The position numbers and the translations under genes are program-made. From Endobugula sp047636495 (lineage in GTDB: Bacteria; Pseudomonadota; Gammaproteobacteria; Pseudomonadales; Cellvibrionaceae), in assembly GCA_047636495.1 (NCBI GenBank), contig JBLILH010000007.1, forward strand, positions 43,635 through 107,634: 64,000 nucleotides of DNA, written 5' to 3'. Positions 57,380 to 63,882 of this stretch are shown piece after piece (position 1 is the first letter of the stretch; every line of letters begins with the position of its first letter). The notes below the pieces were generated by a model, which ran no database searches, was not told the DNA's origin, and saw only the letters and a program-made list of their open reading frames with translations.

Positions 57380-57424
57380 TAACGAGTCTGTCATTGAGGG
57401 CTCGTTATATTTTAATCAATGACA
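57380..57424 (+). promoter_or_regulatory. Interlocked hairpins (possible pseudoknot) before the asparaginase gene
   Basis: Stem 1 is TAACGAG (57380-57386) with CTCGTTA (57401-57407). The loop of stem 1 contains TGTCATTGA (57389-57397), which is exactly complementary to TCAATGACA (57416-57424). The second right arm ends at the AGGG ribosome site of the gene starting at 57437. The two stems can form either an H-type pseudoknot or two alternative structures. Stem 1 plus TATATTTT could also be a terminator for the bor-like gene. Confidence 0.4.
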
Positions 57425-57436
57425 GGGTAAAAGACG

Positions 57437-57934
57437 ATGATGACAATATTGACGACAGGCGGTACGTTTGACAAAATATATTTTGACGCTAAAAGCCAAT
57501 TTCATATCGGCGAGTCACAGGTAGAACCTATCTTAATAGAAGGTAATGTGACCATCGACTATACCGTTGAACCCTTGTTACGCAAAGACAGTTTAGAGAT
57601 GACCGACGACGATCGCCAACTAATATGTGAGCACGTCAAAGCCTCTTCCGCACAACAGATTATTATTACTCATGGTACAGACACCATGAGCCAAACCGCG
57701 AAAGCACTCGCTGCGCACGGCATTGATGGTAAAACCGTGGTGTTAGTCGGCGCTATGCAGCCAGCACGCATGCGTGTGACCGACGCACCATTTAACCTAG
57801 GTTTTGCTTGTGCGGCAGTGCAGCTACTACCATCCGATATTTATATTGCGATGTGTGGCCAGGTGTTTCAACACAACAACGTAAAGAAAAACCTAGTGGC
57901 AGGTCGGTTTGAAACAGAAATTAAGAGCGATTAA
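57437..57934 (+). CDS. Single-domain asparaginase-like protein
   Basis: 165 residues covering only the N-terminal catalytic domain of type I/II L-asparaginases, which are normally about 330 residues. The two catalytic threonine motifs are present: ILTTGGTFDKIYFD (TGGT) and IIITHGTDTMSQTAKALA (HGTDT). VVLVGAMQPARMRVTDAPFN is the third conserved segment. The second domain, which helps complete the active site by dimer contacts, is absent and there is no following remnant, so this is probably a genuine short family rather than a truncation. The substrate is uncertain. An ATG pair begins the gene, with AGGG about nine bases upstream. Confidence 0.8.
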   Translation: MMTILTTGGTFDKIYFDAKSQFHIGESQVEPILIEGNVTIDYTVEPLLRKDSLEMTDDDRQLICEHVKASSAQQIIITHGTDTMSQTAKALAAHGIDGKTVVLVGAMQPARMRVTDAPFNLGFACAAVQLLPSDIYIAMCGQVFQHNNVKKNLVAGRFETEIKSD

Positions 57935-58029
57935 CGGCAATCCATCAAACGATAGTGGTTAACATTAAAGTGCCTAAGATGTCGTTATAAACTTACGGGC
58001 CAGATATTTTACTATAGAGAAATAAGCGA

Positions 58030-58791
58030 ATGATCAGAGTGGTTTTTAATCGTAAAGGCGGCGTAGGTAAATCATCTATTGCCTGTAATTTAGCAGCGGT
58101 CGCAGCAAGTCTAGGTGAGTCTACTTTGCTAGTGGATTTAGATTCACAGGCAAATTCAACCTCTTATCTGGGACACAATGGCAAAGATGATGTGGTCGGG
58201 ATGGCAGAGTTTTTTGAATCGACATTGAGCCGCAGATATCGTGATCTATCGGTTAGCGATTTTGTACGAAAAACCCCGTTTGATAATTTATCGCTTATTT
58301 CTGCCTCTGCTATCTTAGCCGATTTAGAACAAAAGCTAGAATCACGCCATAAAATATACAAGTTAAAAGAATTCTTAGTGTCGTTGTCGGATACCTACGA
58401 TAATATTTTTATCGATACACCACCGGCGTTAAATTTTTATAGTTTGTCAGCGCTCATCGCTGCAGATCGTTGTCTAATCCCTTTCGATTGCGATGCGTTT
58501 TCAAGAGATGCCCTGCTCGACCTATTAGTGTCACTAGAAGAAGTGCAGGAAGATCACAACGCAGCTCTAGAGATTGAAGGCGTCGTGATTAACCAGTTTA
58601 TTGCAAGAGCGAAAGTGCCTCAGGCCGCTGTCGATGAATTAAAAAAAGCGCAACTACCTATTATTGAACCCTATATTTCAAGTTCAGTAAAAATGAAAGA
58701 ATCGCATATGCTGAAAAAACCACTCATATTTCTTGAGCCAAAACATAAATTAAGCCAGCAATTTTTAGAAATATATAAGGGTCTTTCATAA
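58030..58791 (+). CDS. Orphan ParA-family ATPase
   Basis: 253 residues. The deviant Walker A motif is FNRKGGVGKSSIACNLAAVA, the switch region is LVDLDSQANSTSYLG, and Walker B is YDNIFIDTPPALNFYSLSAL. It resembles the stand-alone ParA-like ATPases of pseudomonads and relatives. There is no ParB partner next to it, so cargo and function are unknown; it is distinct from the chromosomal parA at 18127. The start ATG at 58030 lies about 95 bp after the asparaginase stop with its own leader. Confidence 0.85.
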   Translation: MIRVVFNRKGGVGKSSIACNLAAVAASLGESTLLVDLDSQANSTSYLGHNGKDDVVGMAEFFESTLSRRYRDLSVSDFVRKTPFDNLSLISASAILADLEQKLESRHKIYKLKEFLVSLSDTYDNIFIDTPPALNFYSLSALIAADRCLIPFDCDAFSRDALLDLLVSLEEVQEDHNAALEIEGVVINQFIARAKVPQAAVDELKKAQLPIIEPYISSSVKMKESHMLKKPLIFLEPKHKLSQQFLEIYKGLS

Positions 58792-58868
58792 CGAGGGAGC
58801 CAACAGAATATTTTAGAACACCGTAAGGTTTACGCTGACGGTGACTACATAAAAATATAATCCTTAGT

Positions 58869-58974
58869 GAGACCTTTTGCACGCAAGATGACGTTACTCT
58901 TAGTCACCAAAAGTATGCGCATCTAGGCGGGCAAACATGGCATGAGAGTGAAATGGCTTTCGTGCCAAGGTCTC
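58869..58974. repeat. Inverted repeat with long loop in the gap after the ParA gene
   Basis: Arms GAGACCTTTTGCAC (58869-58882) and GTGCCAAGGTCTC (58962-58974) enclose about 80 bp. The 231-bp gap has no gene; short frames here resemble nothing I recognise, and the repeat may be the ends of a lost small element. Confidence 0.45.
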
Positions 58975-59025
58975 TTAGTGGCTTAAAAAGCGTTATAAGG
59001 TGCCGCAACAAACAGAGAGATAGTG

Positions 59026-59232
59026 ATGGACGTTAATCCGATCGTATCAGTATTAATTATTCTAAGTGGTATATACAGCTGCCTATGCTTCTTTCCAAAA
59101 ACAGGAAAACTATTATTCCCCCTTCTATACACTACAAATGAGAATATGCAGCAACGGCGTTCGCTGCTAGTGACGGGTATTTTTGTAGTAGTATTCGGTC
59201 TTTACACTTTTTATAAGCCGGTTTTTAGCTAA
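59026..59232 (+). CDS. Small two-helix membrane protein, unknown
   Basis: 68 residues from the ATG at 59026, preceded by AGAGAGAT; a GTG directly before it is the alternative. Two hydrophobic helices, VSVLIILSGIYSCLCFF and SLLVTGIFVVVFGLYTFY, are joined by a short polar loop (TTNENMQQRR). No domain is recognised. It is the last ordinary gene before the integron, convergent with the integrase. Confidence 0.6.
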   Translation: MDVNPIVSVLIILSGIYSCLCFFPKTGKLLFPLLYTTNENMQQRRSLLVTGIFVVVFGLYTFYKPVFS

Positions 59233-59335
59233 CAATAACGCGCATGCCGAAGGCCACGCCTAAACCGGCTTCAAAATACCACTGTTCAAGACCTACAGAC
59301 TCTAAAATAATAAAGGCAGTCCGCCTTATTCAGCC

Positions 59336-60307
59336 TTATGAAAATAGATTGCTTAAAGGGCTGCGCACACCGTGCGCCCCCTGTTTTAAAACATGAGTAT
59401 AAATTTCCGTTGTTTTAACATCGCTATGGCCTAACTGCTGTTGAACGGTACGGATGTCGGCACCACTTTGAAGTAAGTGCGTGGCAAAGGAGTGACGTAA
59501 GGTGTGAGCTGATATGGGTTTAAGGATTCCCGCTTTTTTTCTCGCAGCGGCAATTACCTTATTGATACCGCTCTCATCAATGTGATGCCGTTTTATTTTC
59601 TTTGATCGAGGGTCAACACTCAACTTATATGAAGGAAATAAATACTGCCAGCCTAATTCTTTATTGGCACTTTTGTATTTTCTGTCTAATGCGTCAGGCA
59701 TCCACACACCAGTAAAGTATTTAGAAGTTAAATCCTCTTCTAAATTCAACTTGACCCGTTCAATTTGTCGCTGAATAGCAGGGATTAGTTCTACTGCCAG
59801 AGTTGTCAGACGATGTTTGCAGCCTTTGCCGTTCCAAACTCGAAGTTGTTTTAGTGATAAGTCCACATCATTAACGCGAAGCCGAGCACACTCTAGCCGC
59901 CTTAAACCAGAACCATACAGTAAACCAACAATCAATTTATATTTGGTATCAATATGTTGAAAAAGCATTTGTATTTCAACTGTCGTCAATACAATAGGGA
60001 GTTTGGCTTGACGGCGAGAGCGCTTAAATTCCGCCATTTTGCCTAAGGGTTGATTTAAAAATTGGTTATACAGAAAGGCTAATGAGTTCAGAGCCACACC
60101 TTGGGTACTGGCGGCCACATGACGTTTCACAGCAAGATAAGACAAAAACGCGATAATTTCAGGCTCACCCATTTCCTTAGGGTGACGTTTGCTATGAAAG
60201 TTGATAAATGCTTTGATCCACGTAATATAGGTCGAAATAGTGCGTTTACTATATCGTCGAGTCAGCATGAAGATATTAATGGAATCGAGAAAGGCAGAAT
60301 TGTGCAT
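59336..60307 (-). CDS. intI: Integron integrase
   Basis: Tyrosine recombinase that excises and inserts cassettes using folded single-stranded attC and double-stranded attI. 323 residues from the ATG at 60307, chosen because AAGGA precedes it; an in-frame start at 60406 would add 33 residues and has no ribosome site. The catalytic arginine is in GLLYGSGLRRLECARL, and the HxxR and second histidine are in SAHTLRHSFATHLLQSG and QQLGHSDVKTTEIYTH, with the tyrosine in the last. The IntI-specific extra domain between patches II and III is present (GWQYLFPSYKLSVDPRSKKI followed by KRHHIDESG), which separates it from XerC/D. No disruption is visible, so it is probably active. Confidence 0.96.
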   Translation of the reverse strand: MHNSAFLDSINIFMLTRRYSKRTISTYITWIKAFINFHSKRHPKEMGEPEIIAFLSYLAVKRHVAASTQGVALNSLAFLYNQFLNQPLGKMAEFKRSRRQAKLPIVLTTVEIQMLFQHIDTKYKLIVGLLYGSGLRRLECARLRVNDVDLSLKQLRVWNGKGCKHRLTTLAVELIPAIQRQIERVKLNLEEDLTSKYFTGVWMPDALDRKYKSANKELGWQYLFPSYKLSVDPRSKKIKRHHIDESGINKVIAAARKKAGILKPISAHTLRHSFATHLLQSGADIRTVQQQLGHSDVKTTEIYTHVLKQGAHGVRSPLSNLFS

Positions 60308-60334
60308 TATAAAATCCTTTTTATATGAAAGTAG

Positions 60335-60379
60335 TTGACAGAAATCATTTCTGACAGGCAATATTGTCACGAAATCGTG
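60335..60379. promoter_or_regulatory. Palindrome cluster with a rightward -35-like box upstream of intI
   Basis: Three touching palindromes: CAGAAATCATTTCTG (60339-60353), TGACA-N8-TGTCA (60352-60369) and CACGAAATCGTG (60368-60379), 28-72 bp upstream of the intI ATG. A consensus TTGACA (60335-60340) points toward the cassettes, with only a weak -10 (CAATAT, 60359-60364, 18-bp spacer); this may be the cassette promoter Pc. On the minus strand, TATAAT is found near 60410. No consensus LexA box (CTGT-N8-ACAG) is present. Confidence 0.45.
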
Positions 60380-60500
60380 AATCTTTCCAGCTTTACAGTA
60401 AGCCAATTATAATAAATAGGCATTTTAAGTAATTGATTCATAGACTTAAACCAGATGTCTCGAAAAACTCTATTCGTCATTCGAGGAATCCATTGAATAA

Positions 60501-60540
60501 TGATATTGGGGAAGGTTTCCTCAATATCATACTGTTAGGG
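60501..60540. other. attI crossover site with adjacent hairpin
   Basis: The integrase-proximal junction is ACTGTTAGGG at 60531-60540, with crossover between G60534 and T60535; the first cassette starts TTAGGGCGATAAAAG, like the cassette at 61781. Directly left lies a hairpin: TGATATTGGGGAA (60501-60513) pairs with TTCCTCAATATCA (60517-60529) at 12 of 13 positions around a 3-nt loop. A weaker pair CTCGAA/TTCGAG lies at 60459-60485. Confidence 0.65.
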
Positions 60541-60947
60541 CGATAAAAGCCCAAGAATAAAAGCTGACGAATAAGCATGGCTTGCACAACAAAAATAGAT
60601 TGAGGTGTTGAGGTTGGCCCCATTACCAAGTACCGTGAATGGGGGCTTCGTTTAATCTCAATTGCAAATGTTCACTTATTGGTTGTCGGTATTGTAAGAA
60701 GAAATAAAACATCAAAAATACAGAGTTAAAGAACAAACGTATTAAATAATAATTTGGTAATATTAAAAAATCGCATATTTTCCAAGTTATTTAAAATAGT
60801 TGGACAGTATGTATAATCGGCAAGGTATTTTGGTTTCTATAAACACCGTGCCCTAACAAGGCGCTGCACTCTGATTGCCAAAAGCGTCATTCCTTTTGCA
60901 AAAAAGCGCAAAAGAAACGCCACTTTCGTCAACAGGTGAGCTTAGCG
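60535..60947 (+). other. Cassette 1: recurrent cassette without a credible gene
   Basis: 413 bp. No frame above 60 codons lies within it. It is nearly the same as cassette 4 (about 27 differences by hand count) and shares blocks with cassettes 5 and 8. One invariant block lies at about 60673-60710 (TTGTCGGTATTGTAAGAAGA within it). A second at about 60801-60849 contains GTATAATCGGCAAGG and GGTTTCTATAAACACCG just before attC. A TTTAAA 16 bp upstream of TATAAT could serve as -35 for a promoter pointing to the next cassette. Confidence 0.8.
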
Positions 60948-60953
60948 TTAGAG
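60851..60953 (+). other. attC site 1
   Basis: 103 bp from CCCTAAC to GTTAGAG, with an internal imperfect inverted repeat (CTTTTGC / GCAAAAG arms around 60893-60915). Crossover after G60947. Nearly identical to attC 4. Confidence 0.85.
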
Positions 60954-61318
60954 CTACAAAGGAATTAATGTAACGGAAAACATATAAGTTAAAATAATAA
61001 TTATGATGCATTACGTAATCCGCTCCAGTAAAGTCTGCTTATTGGTGGTTTCGTTTATGCAGCGAATAGGTATTAGTAAATTATTCGTTGTGCTAGTGAA
61101 AAGAAAAAACAAGGCTCATCGTAACCGTCAAAGAAAGCCATGCTTGTTGGCAGTGTAAATTAGCCGTAAAATTCATCGTTAGGCAAAGCATCGTAGTTTC
61201 TATAAAATCAGTGCTCTAACAAGCGGCTCAATCTGACCTCCACTGCGTTGCTCGTTTTGTGTTTTTCCGCTACGCTAACACAAAACAATCAACTCCGTTT
61301 CGGCAGCTTAGCCGGGCG
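60948..61318 (+). other. Cassette 2: probably without a gene
   Basis: 371 bp. The only plus-strand candidate is a 51-codon frame at 61003-61158 (MMHYVIRSSKVCLLVVSFMQ ... RKPCLLAV) with no ribosome site. The 40 bases before attC (GGCAAAGCATCGTAGTTTCT, then ATAAAATCAGTG) resemble the pre-attC block of cassettes 1, 4 and 5. Confidence 0.7.
61003..61158 (+). CDS. Possible 51-residue cassette peptide, unrecognised
   Basis: Starts with two ATG codons, has a hydrophobic first half (VCLLVVSFMQ, KLFVVLV) and a very basic second half (KRKNKAHRNRQRK). There is no Shine-Dalgarno sequence and no family recognised. It is the only open frame of note on the plus strand of cassette 2; it may be chance. Confidence 0.2.
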   Translation: MMHYVIRSSKVCLLVVSFMQRIGISKLFVVLVKRKNKAHRNRQRKPCLLAV

Positions 61319-61324
61319 TTAAAT
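61214..61324 (+). other. attC site 2
   Basis: 111 bp, CTCTAAC to GTTAAAT (the latter fits GTTRRRY). The internal stem GTTTTGTGT/ACACAAAAC is perfect. Crossover after G61318. Nearly identical to attC 7. Confidence 0.9.
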
Positions 61325-61331
61325 TCTACAA

Positions 61332-61670
61332 ATGAAAAAATTCATACTATTTATTATGGTGTTACTAACTGGCTGCGATAGCATGTGTGGTAGCGAGCAA
61401 CTCAGCAGCCAACTCTCGCCTAATGGTAAGTTAAAGGCAATATCCTATTTGTATGATTGTGGTGCTACGACGGGCTTTAGCACACAGGTGTCTATACTAG
61501 CAGTAGGTGATGAAATAACTTCATCGGGTAATGTCATAACAACTGATGGCAAAAATAGAATAATATTAAAGTGGCTTTCGGATAGTGAGTTGCTTTTATC
61601 AAATACTAAAGGCTTAAAAGTTTATAAGCGGGTAGCAGAGCTAGATGGTATCAATGTATCCTATCAATAA
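61332..61670 (+). CDS. Cassette 3: small secreted lipoprotein
   Basis: 112 residues. The N-terminus MKKFILFIMVLLTGCDSMCG is a lipoprotein signal with lipobox LTGC, so the mature protein is lipid-anchored with Asp at +2, which in gammaproteobacteria favours the inner membrane. The mature part contains SPNGKLKAISYLYDCGATTG and FSTQVSIL, a pattern I know from small integron-borne lipoproteins of unknown function with paired cysteines. The ATG lies 13 bp past the crossover with no ribosome site, so translation may be leaderless-like or weak. attC begins just after the stop. Confidence 0.75.
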   Translation: MKKFILFIMVLLTGCDSMCGSEQLSSQLSPNGKLKAISYLYDCGATTGFSTQVSILAVGDEITSSGNVITTDGKNRIILKWLSDSELLLSNTKGLKVYKRVAELDGINVSYQ

Positions 61671-61675
61671 TCTGC

Positions 61676-61786
61676 ATTTAACAAGGCAAACCAGTCTGAC
61701 GGCTTTTTCGTTACTTGTTTTGCGGTTCACGCTACGCTACCACAAAACAATTCACTACAAAGCCGCAGCTGTTTGCGGCGTTAAGG
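61676..61786 (+). other. attC site 3
   Basis: 111 bp, ATTTAAC (fits RYYYAAC) to GTTAAGG. Crossover after G61780. Similar to attC 5 in the CTACGCTACCACAAAACAA segment. Confidence 0.9.
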
Positions 61787-62192
61787 CGATAAAAGCCAAA
61801 GAATAAAAGCTGACTAATAAGCATGGTTGGCACAACAAAAATAGATTGTGGTGTTGAGGTTAATGCCACTATCAAACACTGTGAATGGGGGCTTCGTTTA
61901 AGCTCAATTGCAAATATTTACTTATTGGTTGTCGGTATTGTAAGAAGAAATAAAACATCAAAAATACAGAGTTAAAGAACAAGAGTATTAAATAATAATT
62001 TGGTAACATTAAAAAATCGCATACTTTCCAAGTTATTTAAAATAGCTGGACAGTATGTATAATCGGCAAGGTATTTTGGTTTCTATAAACACCGTCCCTA
62101 ACAAGGCGCTGCACTCTGATTGCCAAAAGCGTCATTTCTTTTGCAAAAAAACGCAAAAGAAACGCCACTTTCGTCAACAGGAGAGCTTAGCG
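61781..62192 (+). other. Cassette 4: second copy of the recurrent cassette
   Basis: 412 bp, collinear with cassette 1 over its whole length. Differences cluster in the first 140 bp. A 60-base internal block and the 45 bases around TATAATCGGCAAGG are unchanged. No gene is recognised. A 28-codon minus-strand frame is shared with cassette 1 but not kept in frame in cassette 5. Confidence 0.8.
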
Positions 62193-62198
62193 TTAAAG
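62096..62198 (+). other. attC site 4
   Basis: 103 bp, CCCTAAC to GTTAAAG. Crossover after G62192. Nearly identical to attC 1. Confidence 0.87.
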
Positions 62199-62600
62199 CG
62201 TAAAACACATAAAAAGACATTTTAGTTGAAGGTTTACGGCGAAATAAAAGTTTTTGAAGCGTTGATGCTAGAACTATTATTAAGCACTGTGAGTGGTGGT
62301 TCTGTTGTTGCAAAATTCATTGCCGTAAATTGTCCATTGTCGGTATGGTAAGAAGAAGAAAAAACATTAGAGATAAAGAGATAAAGCATTAAACAAGAAT
62401 GCGGTAATTTAAAAAAAACGCATACTTTCCAAGACTTTAAAATAGTCGGACAGCATATATAATCGGCAAGGTGTTTGGTTTTTATAAGCACCGTGCTTTA
62501 ACAAAGCCATCAAATAGACGGCTTTTCCGTTGCTCGTTTTGTGGTTTAACGCTACGCTACCACAAAACAATCAACTACAAAGCCGCAATTTATGGCGGCG
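62193..62600 (+). other. Cassette 5: diverged member of the recurrent cassette family
   Basis: 408 bp. Its start (TTAAAGCGTAAAACACATAA) is repeated at 63877 in cassette 8. It shares with cassettes 1 and 4 the block TTGTCGGTATGGTAAGAAGA and the pre-attC block with TATATAATCGGCAAGG. A minus-strand frame of 85 codons (62234-62491) exists, but the frame is not conserved in the homologous cassettes, so I do not call it a gene. Confidence 0.75.
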
Positions 62601-62606
62601 TTATGC
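62496..62606 (+). other. attC site 5
   Basis: 111 bp, CTTTAAC to GTTATGC. Crossover after G62600. Confidence 0.87.
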
Positions 62607-62621
62607 ATTCAGGAGTATTTA

Positions 62622-63197
62622 ATGAAACTAGAAAATTTATTATCTGACCTAGAATTGAAAGGAATTGAAAATGATTCGGAAGTTTTAGATCGCAGCCATA
62701 AGCAGTTAAATATTACTAAAGATACCGGGGAGTTTCTGGCTATACTTGTGAAATCCTCATGTGCTGAAACAATTCTTGAAGTTGGAACTTCAAATGGATA
62801 CTCGACTCTGTGGCTTGCTGCAGCGACGTCAGAGAGTGGTAAAGTAACTACTCTGGAAGTACAGCAGCATAAAATTGACCAAGCACAAGTTAATTTTAAT
62901 AAATCAGGATTAGGTAGAAAGATTGATATAGTTAAATCTGATGCTTCTGAGTATTTTGAAAAATCAGATAAACAGTTCGATTTCATTTTTCTTGATGCGG
63001 AGCGCACTGAATATATGAAATTCTCGAAAGAGGTTATTTCCTCACTTCGTATGGGTGGGTTGCTAGTGTGTGATAACGCTATATCGCATGAGGAAGAAAT
63101 GGCTGAATTCATTGGCTTTATAAAAAACAGTAACCAATTTTCCACAAGCTTGGTACCAGTGGGAAAAGGTGAATTTATTGCATATAAAAATGCATAA
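62622..63197 (+). CDS. Cassette 6: class I SAM-dependent O-methyltransferase
   Basis: 191 residues from the ATG at 62622, which has AGGAG seven bases upstream and lies 21 bp past the crossover; an earlier in-frame ATG at 62592 lies in the preceding attC. The fold is that of the catechol/caffeoyl-CoA O-methyltransferase family (YrrM-like): ILEVGTSNGYSTLWLAAATS (SAM motif I), KVTTLEVQQHKIDQAQVNF, FDFIFLDAERTEYMKF (metal/acid site with DAE) and GGLLVCDNAIS. Substrate unknown. The stop codon TAA is part of the attC core GCATAAC, so gene and recombination site overlap. Confidence 0.85.
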   Translation: MKLENLLSDLELKGIENDSEVLDRSHKQLNITKDTGEFLAILVKSSCAETILEVGTSNGYSTLWLAAATSESGKVTTLEVQQHKIDQAQVNFNKSGLGRKIDIVKSDASEYFEKSDKQFDFIFLDAERTEYMKFSKEVISSLRMGGLLVCDNAISHEEEMAEFIGFIKNSNQFSTSLVPVGKGEFIAYKNA

Positions 63198-63305
63198 CAA
63201 AAGTAGTCAAGCGACAATTTTTGCGTCGCTCCGTTTGTGCTGGGCTACGCCCTTTATAGCACAAACCCAACAACACAAAAATTGCGCCTGCTACAGGCGT
63301 TAAGT
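63192..63305 (+). other. attC site 6
   Basis: 114 bp, GCATAAC to GTTAAGT (fits GTTRRRY). Crossover after G63299. Its interior differs most from the others (GGGCTACGCCC near 63242). Confidence 0.87.
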
Positions 63306-63324
63306 GTCCATAGGAATCGAGAAT

Positions 63325-63777
63325 ATGCAGTTATCATTGAGCGAGTATGGATTTAAATCCGTTCAGGGATATGAAGATAAAATTCCCGAGTGTATCTGCC
63401 TTCTAAAAAGGCAAAACATTAACACTAATCGGGCGATTTGCGTTGTTCAGTTATCCGAAAAGCCAAAAGATATTGGCGCTTACATAATCAACTTAAGAAA
63501 TAGAGTGGCTTTTAAGGTAGGTTTTTTCCCGCTTTTATGGGGGTTGGGCCTTCAAGTCATTATACTTTGCCCCAGCACCACTAACGGAAGCTTGTTGCCA
63601 AAAGATTACGTCGCTACAGTAGATAATCAGTGGGCAATTGTACAAAGTGTTTTCTTTGTGGACGCTAAAAAAAATGAATTTATCGAAGGAAGAACTTGGG
63701 GACAATTGATAACTGGTAAATTTCAAGATGCCATATCAAAAGAGTTACAGGCTAACTATGAAAATGTTAGCACTTAA
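63325..63777 (+). CDS. Cassette 7: hypothetical protein
   Basis: 150 residues from the ATG at 63325, with AGGA and GAG upstream; a GTG at 63304 just after the crossover would add seven. It starts MQLSLSEYGFKSVQGYEDKI. One hydrophobic segment, VGFFPLLWGLGLQVIILCP (about 75-93), interrupts an otherwise soluble alpha/beta-looking sequence with VQSVFFVDAKKNEFIEGRTW near the end. I recognise no family. The stop codon lies in the attC core ACTTAAC. Confidence 0.75.
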   Translation: MQLSLSEYGFKSVQGYEDKIPECICLLKRQNINTNRAICVVQLSEKPKDIGAYIINLRNRVAFKVGFFPLLWGLGLQVIILCPSTTNGSLLPKDYVATVDNQWAIVQSVFFVDAKKNEFIEGRTWGQLITGKFQDAISKELQANYENVST

Positions 63778-63882
63778 CAAGCGGCTCAATCCGACCTCCA
63801 CTGCGTTGCTCGTTTTGTGCTTTTTCGCTACGCTAGCACAAAACAATCAACTCCGTTTCGGCAGCTTAGCCGAGCGTTAAAG
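63772..63882 (+). other. attC site 7
   Basis: 111 bp, ACTTAAC (fits RYYYAAC) to GTTAAAG. Crossover after G63876. Nearly identical to attC 2. Confidence 0.9.

Noticed and set aside
59336..60307. XerC/XerD or phage integrase
   Set aside because: The extra domain with FPSYKLSVDPRSKKIKRHH and the adjoining attC array are specific to integron integrases.
60308..60420. LexA (SOS) box controlling intI
   Set aside because: CTGTCA occurs twice on the minus strand, but no CTGT-N8-ACAG arrangement is present.
60620..60710. Small minus-strand peptide (MFYFFLQYRQPIS...) shared by cassettes 1 and 4
   Set aside because: About 29 codons, no ribosome site, and the start lies in another frame in cassette 5 owing to a one-base length change.
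62098..62313. 71-codon minus-strand frame across attC 4
   Set aside because: It is a translation of the attC inverted repeat and crosses a cassette junction; such frames recur wherever similar attC sites occur.
62234..62491. 85-codon minus-strand frame in cassette 5
   Set aside because: The homologous cassettes 1 and 4 have one-base shifts and stops in the same frame, and there is no ribosome site.
62609..63217. 202-codon minus-strand frame opposite the methyltransferase
   Set aside because: Antisense shadow of a gene with clear SAM-binding motifs and a good ribosome site on the plus strand.
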